Source of the DNA: JAMLGJ01 sp047972145
GTDB taxonomy: Bacteria; Actinomycetota; Acidimicrobiia; Acidimicrobiales; Microtrichaceae
DNA length: 24,805 bases
Reading direction: 5' to 3'
Assembly: GCA_047972145.1 (NCBI GenBank)
Contig: JBKEAI010000325.1
Span: 1 to 24,805 of the forward strand
Positions within the stretch are counted from its first letter, which is position 1, and each line of letters starts with the position of its first letter. Below, one piece after another: positions 7,918 through 14,913 of the stretch. Made by a program: the position numbers and the translations under genes. Below the pieces are notes generated by a model. That model saw only the letters and a program-made list of their open reading frames with translations, made no database searches and was not told where the DNA came from.

Positions 7918-7923
7918 ACGTTA
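7918..7923 (-). promoter_or_regulatory. Candidate -10 box, leaderless nitronate monooxygenase transcript
   Basis: TAACGT on the minus strand lies seven bases before the ATG at 7910 and overlaps the alternative GTG at 7919, which argues against that GTG. Confidence 0.45.
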
Positions 7924-7970
7924 CCTGCGACGTGCTGCGCGGCGGATGTCCGGTGACGGGCACAGCTCCG

Positions 7971-8030
7971 TCGGCCCAGTTTCCTCCGCTCCGTTCGGCC
8001 GGCAGCGTTTCCTCGGACCGGTTGGGCCGA
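7971..8030. repeat. Inverted repeat with internal direct repeat between two minus-strand genes
   Basis: TCGGCCCA (7971-7978) is the exact inverse of TGGGCCGA (8023-8030). The 44-base interval holds GTTTCCTC twice (7979-7986 and 8007-8014). It lies just past the stop of the flavoprotein gene, so it may help terminate that transcript, but the loop is long and there is no T-tract. Confidence 0.35.
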
Positions 8031-8036
8031 TACAGC

Positions 8037-9251
8037 TCAGGGAGCGTCCGCGTAGCTGCCCGGTGGTGTGAACATCCCCCGGTGCCACCGTCGGGGCGTA
8101 CAGATGAGCGCCCGCGGGTAGTCCTCGAAGAGCCAACGAGCGAAGTTGCGTCGGGTCCAGGGGGTGAGGCCAGCGAGGCGGACCGCGGTGCGCGCTCCCT
8201 TGCGGTGCTTGAGCGCACGAACCAGCAGTGCGGACATCCGGTGGTCGGCCACCAGTTCGCCGGCGATGCGCGCTGCGTAGGCCCCCGCGGCACCCGAACC
8301 GGTGGGGCCTACGCGCTGGATCTCCTCGGCGGCGATGACCCCGCTGAGCAGCGCCTGGCCTATGCCCTCACCGGTCATCACGTCACACGCTCCCACGGCG
8401 TCGCCGACGAACAGGGTTCGCGTGCTCGCCGCCACGGCGGTGTCGATCCGCGCCGGGATCGGCCACGCGCGGTGGGTTCCCTCCGGCACCGAGGCGTTGC
8501 CCAACAGCTCCCGCACGTGGGGTCTGGCCAGCAGGTCGGGCCACAGCTCCTTCATCTGGGGCACCGGTACCTTGCCGCCGCGCTGGACGCCGAAACCGAC
8601 GTTGGCGCGGTTGCCCGGCAACGGGAACGACCAGAAGTACCCAGGCAGCAGGTCGGCCTCGAAGATCACCGCCAGCTCCTCACTGGCAGTGCCGGTGACG
8701 TTGGAGAAGTACTGGCGGAACGCGTGCCACTCTCCCAGGTACCCAGGCTCTGCGAGTCCCAGGTGCTTGCGCACCGGGGACCACATGCCGTCAGCGGCTA
8801 CGAGCCACCGTGCCTCGATCGGCTCGGAGTCCTCCAGGTACACCGTGACGGCTTCGCGGTGCTCCACGACGTCTGTCACCGACGTACCCTGGCGGACCTC
8901 CGCACCCGCCTTGGTGGCACGCTCGACGAGCAGCGAATCGAGGTCCAGTCGCGGGACGACCGCAGCGTGGTGCCCATGCCCATGGGGCAGGGGGAGTCGG
9001 CAGGTGTGTCCGCTGGGGGAGCGCACGATGCACCGCTGCACCCAACGCCAGTTCTCGAGGTGGCCCGGATCGACGTCGAGGGATTCGAGGAGCCGCAGCG
9101 CCAGGGCCGTGAGCCCGTCACCGCAGATCTTGTCCCGCGGGAACACGGCCTTGTCCACGACCACCACGTCCACGCCGGCCTCGGCGAGGGTGGTGGCCGC
9201 AGCGGTGCCGGCGGGCCCGGCGCCCACCACTGCCACGTCCCGGGTGTTCAC
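8037..9251 (-). CDS. Geranylgeranyl reductase family FAD-dependent oxidoreductase
   Basis: A 404-residue flavoprotein. The dinucleotide motif VVGAGPAG is at residues 8-15, KICGDGLT at 41-48 is the Cys-Gly motif of the geranylgeranyl reductase group, LLPGYFWSFPLPGNRANVGFG is the substrate-domain signature of that group (YxWxFP), and FVGDAVGACDVMTGEGIGQAL is the second FAD-binding segment. Family members reduce isoprenoid chains, for example of menaquinone or lipids; which is reduced here is unknown. The GTG at 9251 is chosen because a TAGTGT box lies seven bases upstream and no ribosome site is present. It follows the WS/DGAT gene by 76 bases, so it could also be reached by read-through. Confidence 0.87.
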   Translation of the reverse strand: MNTRDVAVVGAGPAGTAAATTLAEAGVDVVVVDKAVFPRDKICGDGLTALALRLLESLDVDPGHLENWRWVQRCIVRSPSGHTCRLPLPHGHGHHAAVVPRLDLDSLLVERATKAGAEVRQGTSVTDVVEHREAVTVYLEDSEPIEARWLVAADGMWSPVRKHLGLAEPGYLGEWHAFRQYFSNVTGTASEELAVIFEADLLPGYFWSFPLPGNRANVGFGVQRGGKVPVPQMKELWPDLLARPHVRELLGNASVPEGTHRAWPIPARIDTAVAASTRTLFVGDAVGACDVMTGEGIGQALLSGVIAAEEIQRVGPTGSGAAGAYAARIAGELVADHRMSALLVRALKHRKGARTAVRLAGLTPWTRRNFARWLFEDYPRALICTPRRWHRGMFTPPGSYADAP

Positions 9252-9258
9252 GGTTGCG

Positions 9259-9264
9259 ACACTA
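9259..9264 (-). promoter_or_regulatory. Candidate -10 box, leaderless flavoprotein transcript
   Basis: TAGTGT on the minus strand, seven bases before the GTG at 9251, with no ribosome site between. Confidence 0.5.
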
Positions 9265-9327
9265 CGCGGGTCGCGCCTGTGACCCCACCTCCGGGGAGCT
9301 CCGCGGCCGGGGATACGAACTGCGTGC

Positions 9328-10761
9328 TCAGGGGGTCACGGACATGATGTCGGCGTAGGACTCGGCCAGACACGTCATGAACAGGCCGGGGTCGGTCACC
9401 GCAGCGGGGTCTGTGTTGACCCCGATGTTGAGGTCCTGCTGGTAGCTCAACAGGGTGATGTTCGCACCGGCACCCGCCATCGGTCCGAACGGGACCATGC
9501 TCTGCACGGGTCTGCCGAGCAGGTACATCGGCACCGGTGAACCCGGCACGTTCGATGCCTGGAAGTCGAGCCCGCGCATCATCGAGCCGAACACCTGTGT
9601 GGTCACCGTGGTGGGCAGCCTGTTCAGCACCGACGACAGCGGCTCGACGAGCGCGAACGCCGGCTCCTCGACCACCTGTGCCAGGCGTTGTTGGGTCTCG
9701 CACAGCACCGTCAGCGGGTCCTCGCTGTTGGCGGGGATCGGGAATCGGGCGGGCACCCAGGCGTTGCCGGCGGTTGCGGCACCAGCTTCGGTGCGGATGT
9801 TGATCGGCATGCCCATCCGCAGCATCTCGGTGTCGGAGCCCAGTGCGAGGTGGTACCGCTTGAGCGCCAGGATCACGCCTGCGACGAACGCATCGTTGAG
9901 GCGACCTCCGGCCGCATGGCCGGCCTCCTTCATCGGGCCCAGCGGTAGCTGCATCGACTCGAAGTGCGTCGACAGGGAACGTCCCTGTAGCTCGGGGCCG
10001 AGGGGCTTGTCGGCGGGGGCGAGGAGCCGACCGACCGATTCGGTCATGCGGGTCGCAGCCTCCACGGAGCTCACCGGTCCGCGCAGGGCGGAGCGGGCGG
10101 CGTTGCCGGCCTCCCTGGCGATGTTGGTAGCCACGGCGCCCTGGGTGCGCGCCTGGTGCACGAACGCATCCGCGAAGCGTTGCGCCTGGTTGAGCACGTT
10201 GACGGTCGGCTCGGGGGGCTGTGGGCGCAGTGGCGGGTCGATCTCGAGGTCGAACAACTCGAGCATGAGGCGGACCCCACCGACGCCGTCGGTGACCGAG
10301 TGGTGGATCTTGAGGATCAACGCGCTGGAACCCTCGGCGCAGTCGGTGACGTAGGTGGTCTCCCACACGGGTCTCGCCCGGTCGAAGCCCTGCATCGCTA
10401 TCGGCTCGGCGAGGCGCAGGACCTCCCTGGGCGTCCCGTTGCCCGGCGCGCGCACGAAGCGCAGGTGGTAGTCGAGGTCGAAGTTCGGGTCGACCTCCCA
10501 GCGCGGTGGGGCGAGCGAGTAGGGGTTGCCGCGCACCCTCTGGCGGAGCCGGGGAACGGCCCGGCTCAGACGGTCGATCGCCGCGCGGAGATCGTCATGG
10601 GGAACCTCGCCGTCGAGGAACACCACCGTGGTGATCGTCGAGCGGAGCATCGGGTCCTTTTCGATGTTCCACATGAGCGCATCGCTGTCGCTCATGCGCG
10701 GTTCGTATTCGATCCCCGGATCCCAACCGTCGCCGTCCCCGGTGGAGGAGTCGTCTGCCAT
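9328..10761 (-). CDS. WS/DGAT acyltransferase (wax ester synthase/diacylglycerol O-acyltransferase)
   Basis: A 477-residue enzyme that transfers acyl groups from acyl-CoA to fatty alcohol or diacylglycerol, giving storage lipid. The catalytic HHSVTDG motif is at residues 153-159. SNVPGSPVPMYLLGRPV and GANITLLSYQQDLNIGV in the C-terminal half are the other WS/DGAT signatures. The N-terminus is about 22 residues longer than usual, acidic and Gly-rich (MADDSSTGDGDGWDPG); the usual family start would be the Met at residue 23. The ATG at 10761 is kept because a GGGGGC ribosome site precedes it and none precedes the inner Met. It begins 44 bases after the VanW gene ends, so the two are probably co-transcribed. 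Confidence 0.93.
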   Translation of the reverse strand: MADDSSTGDGDGWDPGIEYEPRMSDSDALMWNIEKDPMLRSTITTVVFLDGEVPHDDLRAAIDRLSRAVPRLRQRVRGNPYSLAPPRWEVDPNFDLDYHLRFVRAPGNGTPREVLRLAEPIAMQGFDRARPVWETTYVTDCAEGSSALILKIHHSVTDGVGGVRLMLELFDLEIDPPLRPQPPEPTVNVLNQAQRFADAFVHQARTQGAVATNIAREAGNAARSALRGPVSSVEAATRMTESVGRLLAPADKPLGPELQGRSLSTHFESMQLPLGPMKEAGHAAGGRLNDAFVAGVILALKRYHLALGSDTEMLRMGMPINIRTEAGAATAGNAWVPARFPIPANSEDPLTVLCETQQRLAQVVEEPAFALVEPLSSVLNRLPTTVTTQVFGSMMRGLDFQASNVPGSPVPMYLLGRPVQSMVPFGPMAGAGANITLLSYQQDLNIGVNTDPAAVTDPGLFMTCLAESYADIMSVTP

Positions 10762-10805
10762 GTGTGCCCCCGAACGAAGCGGCAGTCAGTGCTCTGGCGC
10801 CGCGC

Positions 10806-12590
10806 TCAGCAACGGTAGCTGGCGCGGAAGGTGTCGTCCGCTGTCTGGCCGTCGGGGTAGGTGGTCCTGCGCGTGGTGGTGACCGATCCGCACCCCCCGG
10901 ACTTGGTCTTGCCGGCCTCCTCGCCTTTGGCGTATGGGGTGGACCAGAGCTGGACCGTGATCGATGAGTCTGTGTAGGTGGGCCAGATCACGATTCCGTA
11001 CGGGGTGTCGTTGGTGATCTTGAGGTCGACGCTCGGGTAGAACATCGTCGCTTCGCGGGCATAGGGGTACCGCGAGATGTACTCCGAGTGCATCTTGTAT
11101 TCGGGTATGGGCAACCCTGCGAAGAAGGCGGCGTTGAACAGTGTCGTGGCGAACTGGCTGACGCCGCCGCCGACGTCCTGGACGTGCTCGCCGTTGACTA
11201 TCGCCGGTGCGGCGACGTAGCCCTTGTCGCGGGTGCGTGGACCGGTCAGGTCGTTCACCGAGAACGTCTCGCCCGGGGCGATCAGGGTGCCCCGTATCCG
11301 ATCGGCGATCGTGTGGATGTTGGTGACCCTCGGCTGACCGGCGGGGTGTGGGGTGGTGAACTCGGCGACCACCTGGTCGACCCCCAGGCCCTGGGCCCAC
11401 TCGAGTCCTTCGGCCGCGGTGTAGGTGCGAGTGGGCACCTCGACCTCCTCAGCGCCATCGAGGATCGCCTGCACGATCAGTGGGACCGCACCCTCACCGC
11501 AGCACACCTGGGCGTCGTGGCCGGCCTGGGGGACCAGGCCTGCACCACCCGCGACGAAGGTGACGTCGGTGGGGTTCGCGTAGGACTGCTGCACCGACAC
11601 GATCTGTTGGCCAATCACCTCGTCGGAGATCGTCAGGGTCGGTTGACCTGATTCCATGTCGACGGCCGCACCGTGCAGGATCGAGGCGCCCTCGAGCTCG
11701 AAGGTCTGCTCTCCAGCCTTCACGGTTATGGTCCGCCCTCCGAGGGCGTTGGCCTGATCGACCAGCGCGCCGACCGCTTCGTCGGCGATGTCGGGGGCCA
11801 CCACGGTTCTCTCGGCCCGCACGGTGATCGGTTGGCTCACGTCGGACAGCGTCCTCGGGAGGCCCTCCACGACCGCTGCTGTGCTCAACTCGATCCCATC
11901 CTGGCCGGGTGCGAGCGAAGCGGCACCATCGGCCACGACGAGGGCCGGCTCCACCGCAGCGGTGCGCGCGTCGCCTTCGAGCGAGGTGATGGCCGCACCC
12001 ATCACCTCCAGGTCGGTGCTGAGCTCCACCGGAGCAGCTCGGGGGGTCAAGAAGGATCCGACCCACTCGAAGGGCTGTTGCCACAGCGGAGCGTCGGTTC
12101 CACGCTCGAGCACGCCGGCGACGGTCGCGTCCGTGTCGATGCCGAGTCCCAGCTCGCCTGCGGTGGTGGTGAGCTGGAGATCTCCGGTGTCGATGTCGAC
12201 CTCGGTGCCGGGTAGCTCCCCCGCGAGGGTGTCGACGACATCGGTCAGCTGCGCCTGGTCCATACCGCCGACGGTGGTACCGGCCAACTCGGTGTTGCGC
12301 GCCACGTTGTCGCCGCTGATCCAGGTGTCGATCCCCCAGGCGGCGACGACGATGGCGAGGATCCCCAGCGGGATCGACAGGGTGACTGCGAGCCGTCGGG
12401 GCCAGCGCCTCGGACGTTTGCGTTTCACCGCGACGTTCCCCCTGGTGACGGGCACTGCGACAGGTGACGTTTCGGTAGGGGGCTCGACGACTGGTGAACC
12501 GGTGGCCGGTGGGCTGTCGGAGGGCTGGTCGGTCACGGTGGATCCACTCTCGAGCCTCGTCGCACTGTCGACTGCGTCAGGTGAGTCCAC
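10806..12590 (-). CDS. VanW family envelope protein with peptidoglycan-binding-like repeats
   Basis: A 594-residue protein with a cytoplasmic Pro/Thr-rich N-terminus, a basic patch (KRKRPRRWPRR) and one membrane helix at about 67-88, so the bulk is extracytoplasmic. After it come two related domains of the PG_binding_4 type (the ELAGTTVGGMDQAQL region and a second near 270-330). From about residue 416 to 548 lies the VanW domain, with APGETFSVNDLTGPRTRDKGY, GGGVSQFATTLFNAAFFAG and MFYPSVDLKITNDTPYGI. The C-terminal 40 residues contain two Cys that may pair, the last being the final residue. Such proteins act at the cell wall, but their reaction is not established. The GTG start at 12590 is uncertain; a GTG at 12536 is an alternative. 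Confidence 0.88.
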   Translation of the reverse strand: MDSPDAVDSATRLESGSTVTDQPSDSPPATGSPVVEPPTETSPVAVPVTRGNVAVKRKRPRRWPRRLAVTLSIPLGILAIVVAAWGIDTWISGDNVARNTELAGTTVGGMDQAQLTDVVDTLAGELPGTEVDIDTGDLQLTTTAGELGLGIDTDATVAGVLERGTDAPLWQQPFEWVGSFLTPRAAPVELSTDLEVMGAAITSLEGDARTAAVEPALVVADGAASLAPGQDGIELSTAAVVEGLPRTLSDVSQPITVRAERTVVAPDIADEAVGALVDQANALGGRTITVKAGEQTFELEGASILHGAAVDMESGQPTLTISDEVIGQQIVSVQQSYANPTDVTFVAGGAGLVPQAGHDAQVCCGEGAVPLIVQAILDGAEEVEVPTRTYTAAEGLEWAQGLGVDQVVAEFTTPHPAGQPRVTNIHTIADRIRGTLIAPGETFSVNDLTGPRTRDKGYVAAPAIVNGEHVQDVGGGVSQFATTLFNAAFFAGLPIPEYKMHSEYISRYPYAREATMFYPSVDLKITNDTPYGIVIWPTYTDSSITVQLWSTPYAKGEEAGKTKSGGCGSVTTTRRTTYPDGQTADDTFRASYRC

Positions 12591-12629
12591 GCCTCAGGTC
12601 TTTCTGGTCACTCATTCCTCGAACCCGAA

Positions 12630-12706
12630 CCGCACCGCACGGTGCGGGCCCTGGCCCACGCGACGCGTCGGACCACCGGTCGACCGGTAGTCAAGGGTAA
12701 CTACCC
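12630..12706. repeat. Cluster of palindromes upstream of the VanW gene
   Basis: In 77 bases there are four dyads: CCGCACC-gcac-GGTGCGG (12630-12647), CGACGCGTCG (12661-12670), ACCGGTCGACCGGT (12675-12688) and GGGTA-ac-TACCC (12695-12706). The second and third are perfect. The block fills most of the gap between nucS and the VanW gene and could contain regulator sites for the latter. Confidence 0.6.
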
Positions 12707-12731
12707 AAGATGCGGATTTGGCGGAGCCCCC

Positions 12732-12747
12732 CCGCCGTGCTCGGCGG
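12732..12747. terminator. Candidate terminator hairpin after nucS
   Basis: CCGCCG-tgct-CGGCGG, a six-base GC stem with a four-base loop, lies about 20 bases beyond the nucS stop. GGCGGAGC flanks it as a direct repeat. There is no T-tract. Confidence 0.35.
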
Positions 12748-12766
12748 AGCCCGTATCCGGGAGCGG

Positions 12767-13426
12767 TCAGAACAAGCTCATCTGGGGTCGTTCGATCCCC
12801 CGCAGGGCGTCGTAGTCGATCTCCACCCAGCGGATCCCCCGGCTCTCGGCGAGCACCCTGGCCTGCGGTTTGACCACCTGTGCAGCGAACACGCCTTTGA
12901 TACCGCGCAGGATCGGGTCGCGTTCGAGTCGTTCGAGGTAGCGGGTGAGCTGTTCCACCCCGTCGATCTCCCCGCGGCGTTTCACTTCCACCGCGACCGG
13001 TGTCCCTTCTGGGTCCCGGCACATGAGGTCGACCGGCCCGATGTCGGTGGGGTACTCGCGGCGCACGAGCTCCAGATTCGCCCCGAGCCTCGTGGGGTCC
13101 GCGGCGAGCAGCTCCTGTAGGTGGGCCTCGACCCCGTCCTTGATGAGCCCCGGGTCCTCACCCAATTCGGCGCTGTGTTCAGCGATCACCTCGTGCAGTG
13201 TGATCACCAGGGACTCCTGGGCCGGGTTGGTGACCGTCCAGGTGTCGCCCTCCTCGGTAAGGGTGTTGGGCGCGTTCATCCAGTTGAGCGGCTTGTACGC
13301 ACCGCCGTCCGCGTGGATCGCCACACATCCGTCGGCCTTGACCATGATCAGGCGCACCGCTTCGGGTAGGTGGGCGGCGAGGCGCCCCTGGTAGTCGACC
13401 GTGCAGCGTGCGATCACGAGGCGCAT
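12767..13426 (-). CDS. nucS: Mismatch-specific endonuclease NucS/EndoMS
   Basis: A 219-residue protein of the usual NucS length, the non-MutSL mismatch repair nuclease of many archaea and actinobacteria. It cuts both strands at a mismatch. An N-terminal DNA-binding domain begins MRLVIARCTVDYQGRL; the restriction-like catalytic core shows D133 (GPVDLM), E147 and K149 (VAVEVKRR), then Q159 and Y163 (VEQLTRYLERL). The last five residues QMSLF match the sliding-clamp binding motif through which NucS is recruited. Start at 13426 agrees with the family, and a TACTCT box seven bases upstream suggests a leaderless transcript. It is divergent from the AlaX gene with 28 bases between. Confidence 0.96.
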   Translation of the reverse strand: MRLVIARCTVDYQGRLAAHLPEAVRLIMVKADGCVAIHADGGAYKPLNWMNAPNTLTEEGDTWTVTNPAQESLVITLHEVIAEHSAELGEDPGLIKDGVEAHLQELLAADPTRLGANLELVRREYPTDIGPVDLMCRDPEGTPVAVEVKRRGEIDGVEQLTRYLERLERDPILRGIKGVFAAQVVKPQARVLAESRGIRWVEIDYDALRGIERPQMSLF

Positions 13427-13433
13427 CGGGGGC

Positions 13434-13439
13434 AGAGTA
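13434..13439 (-). promoter_or_regulatory. Candidate -10 box, leaderless nucS transcript
   Basis: TACTCT on the minus strand ends seven bases before the nucS ATG. The gap to the divergent gene is only 28 bases, so any -35 must lie inside that gene. Confidence 0.55.
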
Positions 13440-13442
13440 GGC

Positions 13443-13448
13443 CAGACT
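13443..13448 (+). promoter_or_regulatory. Weak candidate -10 box, AlaX gene
   Basis: CAGACT, one base off TANNNT, lies six bases before the ATG at 13455. No ribosome site is visible, so leaderless translation is the simplest reading. Confidence 0.3.
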
Positions 13449-13454
13449 CAAGCC

Positions 13455-14195
13455 ATGACCGAACAGCTCTACCTCACCGATGCCTACCTCTACACCTGTG
13501 ATGCAGCCGTGGAGGCGGTCACCCAGGAGGAATCGGGTCGCTGGTCGGTGGTGCTCGACCGCACGGTCTTGTACGCCACCGGAGGTGGTCAACCGCACGA
13601 CCTGGGGGAGATCTCCGGGCGTGCGGTGACCGATGTCCGCCGAGACCCCGCTGACCATGACCGGATCCTCCACACGTTGGCCGAAGGTGCCGAGCCCCCG
13701 ACCGTCGGCGAGGTGGTGCAGGTAGAGGTGGATCAGGACCGCCGCCACCGCCTCATGCGCACCCACACCGCTTTGCACATCCTCGGTGGCGTGATGTGGC
13801 GCGACCACGGGCTGCTCGTGACCGGTAGTGGGATGGAGCCCCTGTCGGGTCGCCTGGACTTCGAGTTCCCGGAGCCTCCGGACGGTTTCGCTGCGGCGCT
13901 TGGGAAGTCGCTCGACGAGGAGGTTGCCCGCGATCGACCGATCACGGTCAGCTTCCTGCCGCGGGCGGTCGCGCTGGCGGACATGAGCCTGATCCGTACC
14001 AAGGTGAGCCTGATCCCCGAATCGGTCGCCGAGGTGCGCGTGGTCGACATCGAGGGGCTGGACCGTCAGGCCGATGGAGGCACCCATGTGGCATCGACCG
14101 GTGAGGTCGGCGCGCTGCGCGTGGCGAAGGTGCAGTCCAAGGGCAAGGGCTTCCGGCGGGTCCGGCTCGAAGTGCTCGACGGCCCTGTGCCCTGA
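13455..14195 (+). CDS. AlaX-type alanyl-tRNA editing protein
   Basis: A 246-residue stand-alone relative of the AlaRS editing domain, which deacylates mischarged Ser- or Gly-tRNA(Ala). The N-terminal part has LYATGGGQPHDLG (residues 39-51), the editing core has HTALH (H104, H108) and the second metal motif reads QADGGTHVASTGEVG with H211. In most AlaRS/AlaX proteins this motif is CGGTH; here Asp207 replaces the zinc-ligand cysteine. No aminoacylation domain is present. The ATG at 13455 is chosen because the open frame to its left overlaps nucS. Size suggests an AlaX-M type. Specificity (Ser or Gly) cannot be read from sequence. Confidence 0.9.
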   Translation: MTEQLYLTDAYLYTCDAAVEAVTQEESGRWSVVLDRTVLYATGGGQPHDLGEISGRAVTDVRRDPADHDRILHTLAEGAEPPTVGEVVQVEVDQDRRHRLMRTHTALHILGGVMWRDHGLLVTGSGMEPLSGRLDFEFPEPPDGFAAALGKSLDEEVARDRPITVSFLPRAVALADMSLIRTKVSLIPESVAEVRVVDIEGLDRQADGGTHVASTGEVGALRVAKVQSKGKGFRRVRLEVLDGPVP

Positions 14196-14250
14196 CCGAG
14201 CGCGGTATTCGAGCGGAGCTCCGGTATCGGCCGGTCCTCTGCTGGAGGCG

Positions 14251-14301
14251 GTTGCTCAGTCCCGGGTGCGTTGCTCCGTGTGCGTTGCTCAGTCCCGGGT
14301 G
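14251..14301. repeat. 18-base direct repeat spanning a stop codon
   Basis: GTTGCTCAGTCCCGGGTG occurs at 14251-14268 and again at 14284-14301, 33 bases apart, with a partial GTTGCTC copy between. The second copy includes the TGA stop (minus strand, 14289-14291) of the DUF4395 gene. Confidence 0.85.
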
Positions 14302-14798
14302 GTCGCCAGCGCCGGGATCCGCAGGGAGAGGTCGTTGCACTCCTCGCAGACCTCCTCGGGGATCACCCCGAGGCGCATGAGCACCGCGAAGATCCGGCAT
14401 CCCAGGCACAGGCCGAGGGCTGCTTCGAGGAACGCCGCGACCGCCAGCATCCCGACCACGATCCGGGCCGGTCCGGGAGCGCCGAGGAGCCACAGCAGCG
14501 ACGCGGTCACCGAGAAGGCGACGCCGATTCCCTGTGCGAAGCGCTTGGGTGGCCCGGGGGTGTTCTTCGCGGGGCCGAGCAGGGGCGCGGCCACCCCGGT
14601 GGCGAAGCGTCCGAGCGGGCTCAGGGTCGGTCCGGTGAGCACCCTCGCCACGAACCCGTAGGTGAGGGGGATCAGCACCCACCCCCAGCCGAGGATCGCC
14701 ACCGCGAGAGCCATGAGGGTGGCTCCGGTGGCCACTACGCGTGCGGCCTTCTCGTTCACCGGATTCGGAAACCCGAACACCGAGCGGGCTCTGGTCAT
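14289..14798 (-). CDS. DUF4395 family membrane protein
   Basis: A 169-residue membrane protein with the hallmarks of DUF4395: FGFPNPVNEKAARVVA at the N-terminus, FVARVLTGPTLSPLGRFAT, GPPKRFAQGIG, then LGLCLGCRIFAVLMRLGVIPEEVCEEC near the end. Four hydrophobic stretches are visible. The CLGC and CEEC cysteine pairs suggest metal or redox chemistry; family genes often sit beside thioredoxin or rhodanese genes, but none is here. Function is unknown. The Met at 14798 is preferred over one seven codons upstream (14819) because TTGATT-N17-TACGTT ends six bases before it, a good leaderless promoter. It follows typA on the same strand but has its own promoter and a strong hairpin between. Confidence 0.88.
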   Translation of the reverse strand: MTRARSVFGFPNPVNEKAARVVATGATLMALAVAILGWGWVLIPLTYGFVARVLTGPTLSPLGRFATGVAAPLLGPAKNTPGPPKRFAQGIGVAFSVTASLLWLLGAPGPARIVVGMLAVAAFLEAALGLCLGCRIFAVLMRLGVIPEEVCEECNDLSLRIPALATTRD

Positions 14799-14804
14799 GG
14801 GTCC

Positions 14805-14833
14805 AACGTATTCATCCATACCCGAGTAATCAA
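14805..14833 (-). promoter_or_regulatory. Promoter of the DUF4395 gene (leaderless)
   Basis: On the minus strand TTGATT (14828-14833) and TACGTT (14805-14810) are spaced by exactly 17 bases, and the ATG at 14798 follows after six. This is the best two-box promoter in the window. Confidence 0.55.
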
Positions 14834-14839
14834 CTCGGG
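14821..14839. promoter_or_regulatory. Inverted repeat over the -35 box, candidate operator
   Basis: CCCGAGT-aatca-ACTCGGG, a perfect seven-base dyad with a five-base centre, covers the TTGATT -35 box of the DUF4395 gene. A repressor bound here would block that promoter. Confidence 0.45.
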
Positions 14840-14859
14840 ATTATCAGGATTTGTTCCCC

Positions 14860-14871
14860 GGGATTCGAACC
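14860..14871 (-). other. tRNA T-arm-like sequence
   Basis: The minus strand reads GGTTCGAATCCC, identical to the consensus T-loop core of tRNA genes. The expected T-stem, anticodon arm and acceptor stem are absent, so it is not an intact tRNA. It may be chance or the relic of a tRNA 3' end or attachment site. Confidence 0.3.
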
Positions 14872-14880
14872 GATGGCCTG

Positions 14881-14913
14881 GCGGGCCTGGCCGCAGAGCG
14901 GTGTCAGGCCCGC
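14881..14913. terminator. Strong compound hairpin across the typA stop codon
   Basis: GCGGGCCTG (14881-14889) pairs perfectly with CAGGCCCGC (14905-14913), and inside it CCGC-aga-GCGG forms a second stem. The typA TGA (14904-14906) lies at the edge of the outer stem. No T-tract follows, as is common for actinobacterial terminators. Confidence 0.5.

Noticed and set aside
7911..7919. GTG at 7919 as start of the nitronate monooxygenase
   Set aside because: It overlaps the likely -10 box, and the ATG at 7910 fits the family N-terminus better.
6921..9347. A plus-strand open frame of about 800 codons
   Set aside because: It is antisense to the nitronate monooxygenase and flavoprotein genes, is rich in Arg/His/Gly as expected of a GC-rich shadow frame, and shows no family motif.
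12577..12615. A 12-codon upstream frame (MSDQKDLRRGLT) overlapping the VanW start
   Set aside because: It has no properly spaced ribosome site and no regulatory codon pattern; it is too short to support.
14214..14223. Palindrome CGGAGCTCCG after the AlaX gene
   Set aside because: It is short, has no loop or T-tract, and such GC-rich ten-base palindromes are expected by chance.
14820..14903. A complete tRNA gene around the T-loop-like sequence
   Set aside because: The bases flanking the T-loop do not pair as a T-stem and no anticodon or acceptor stem can be formed upstream.
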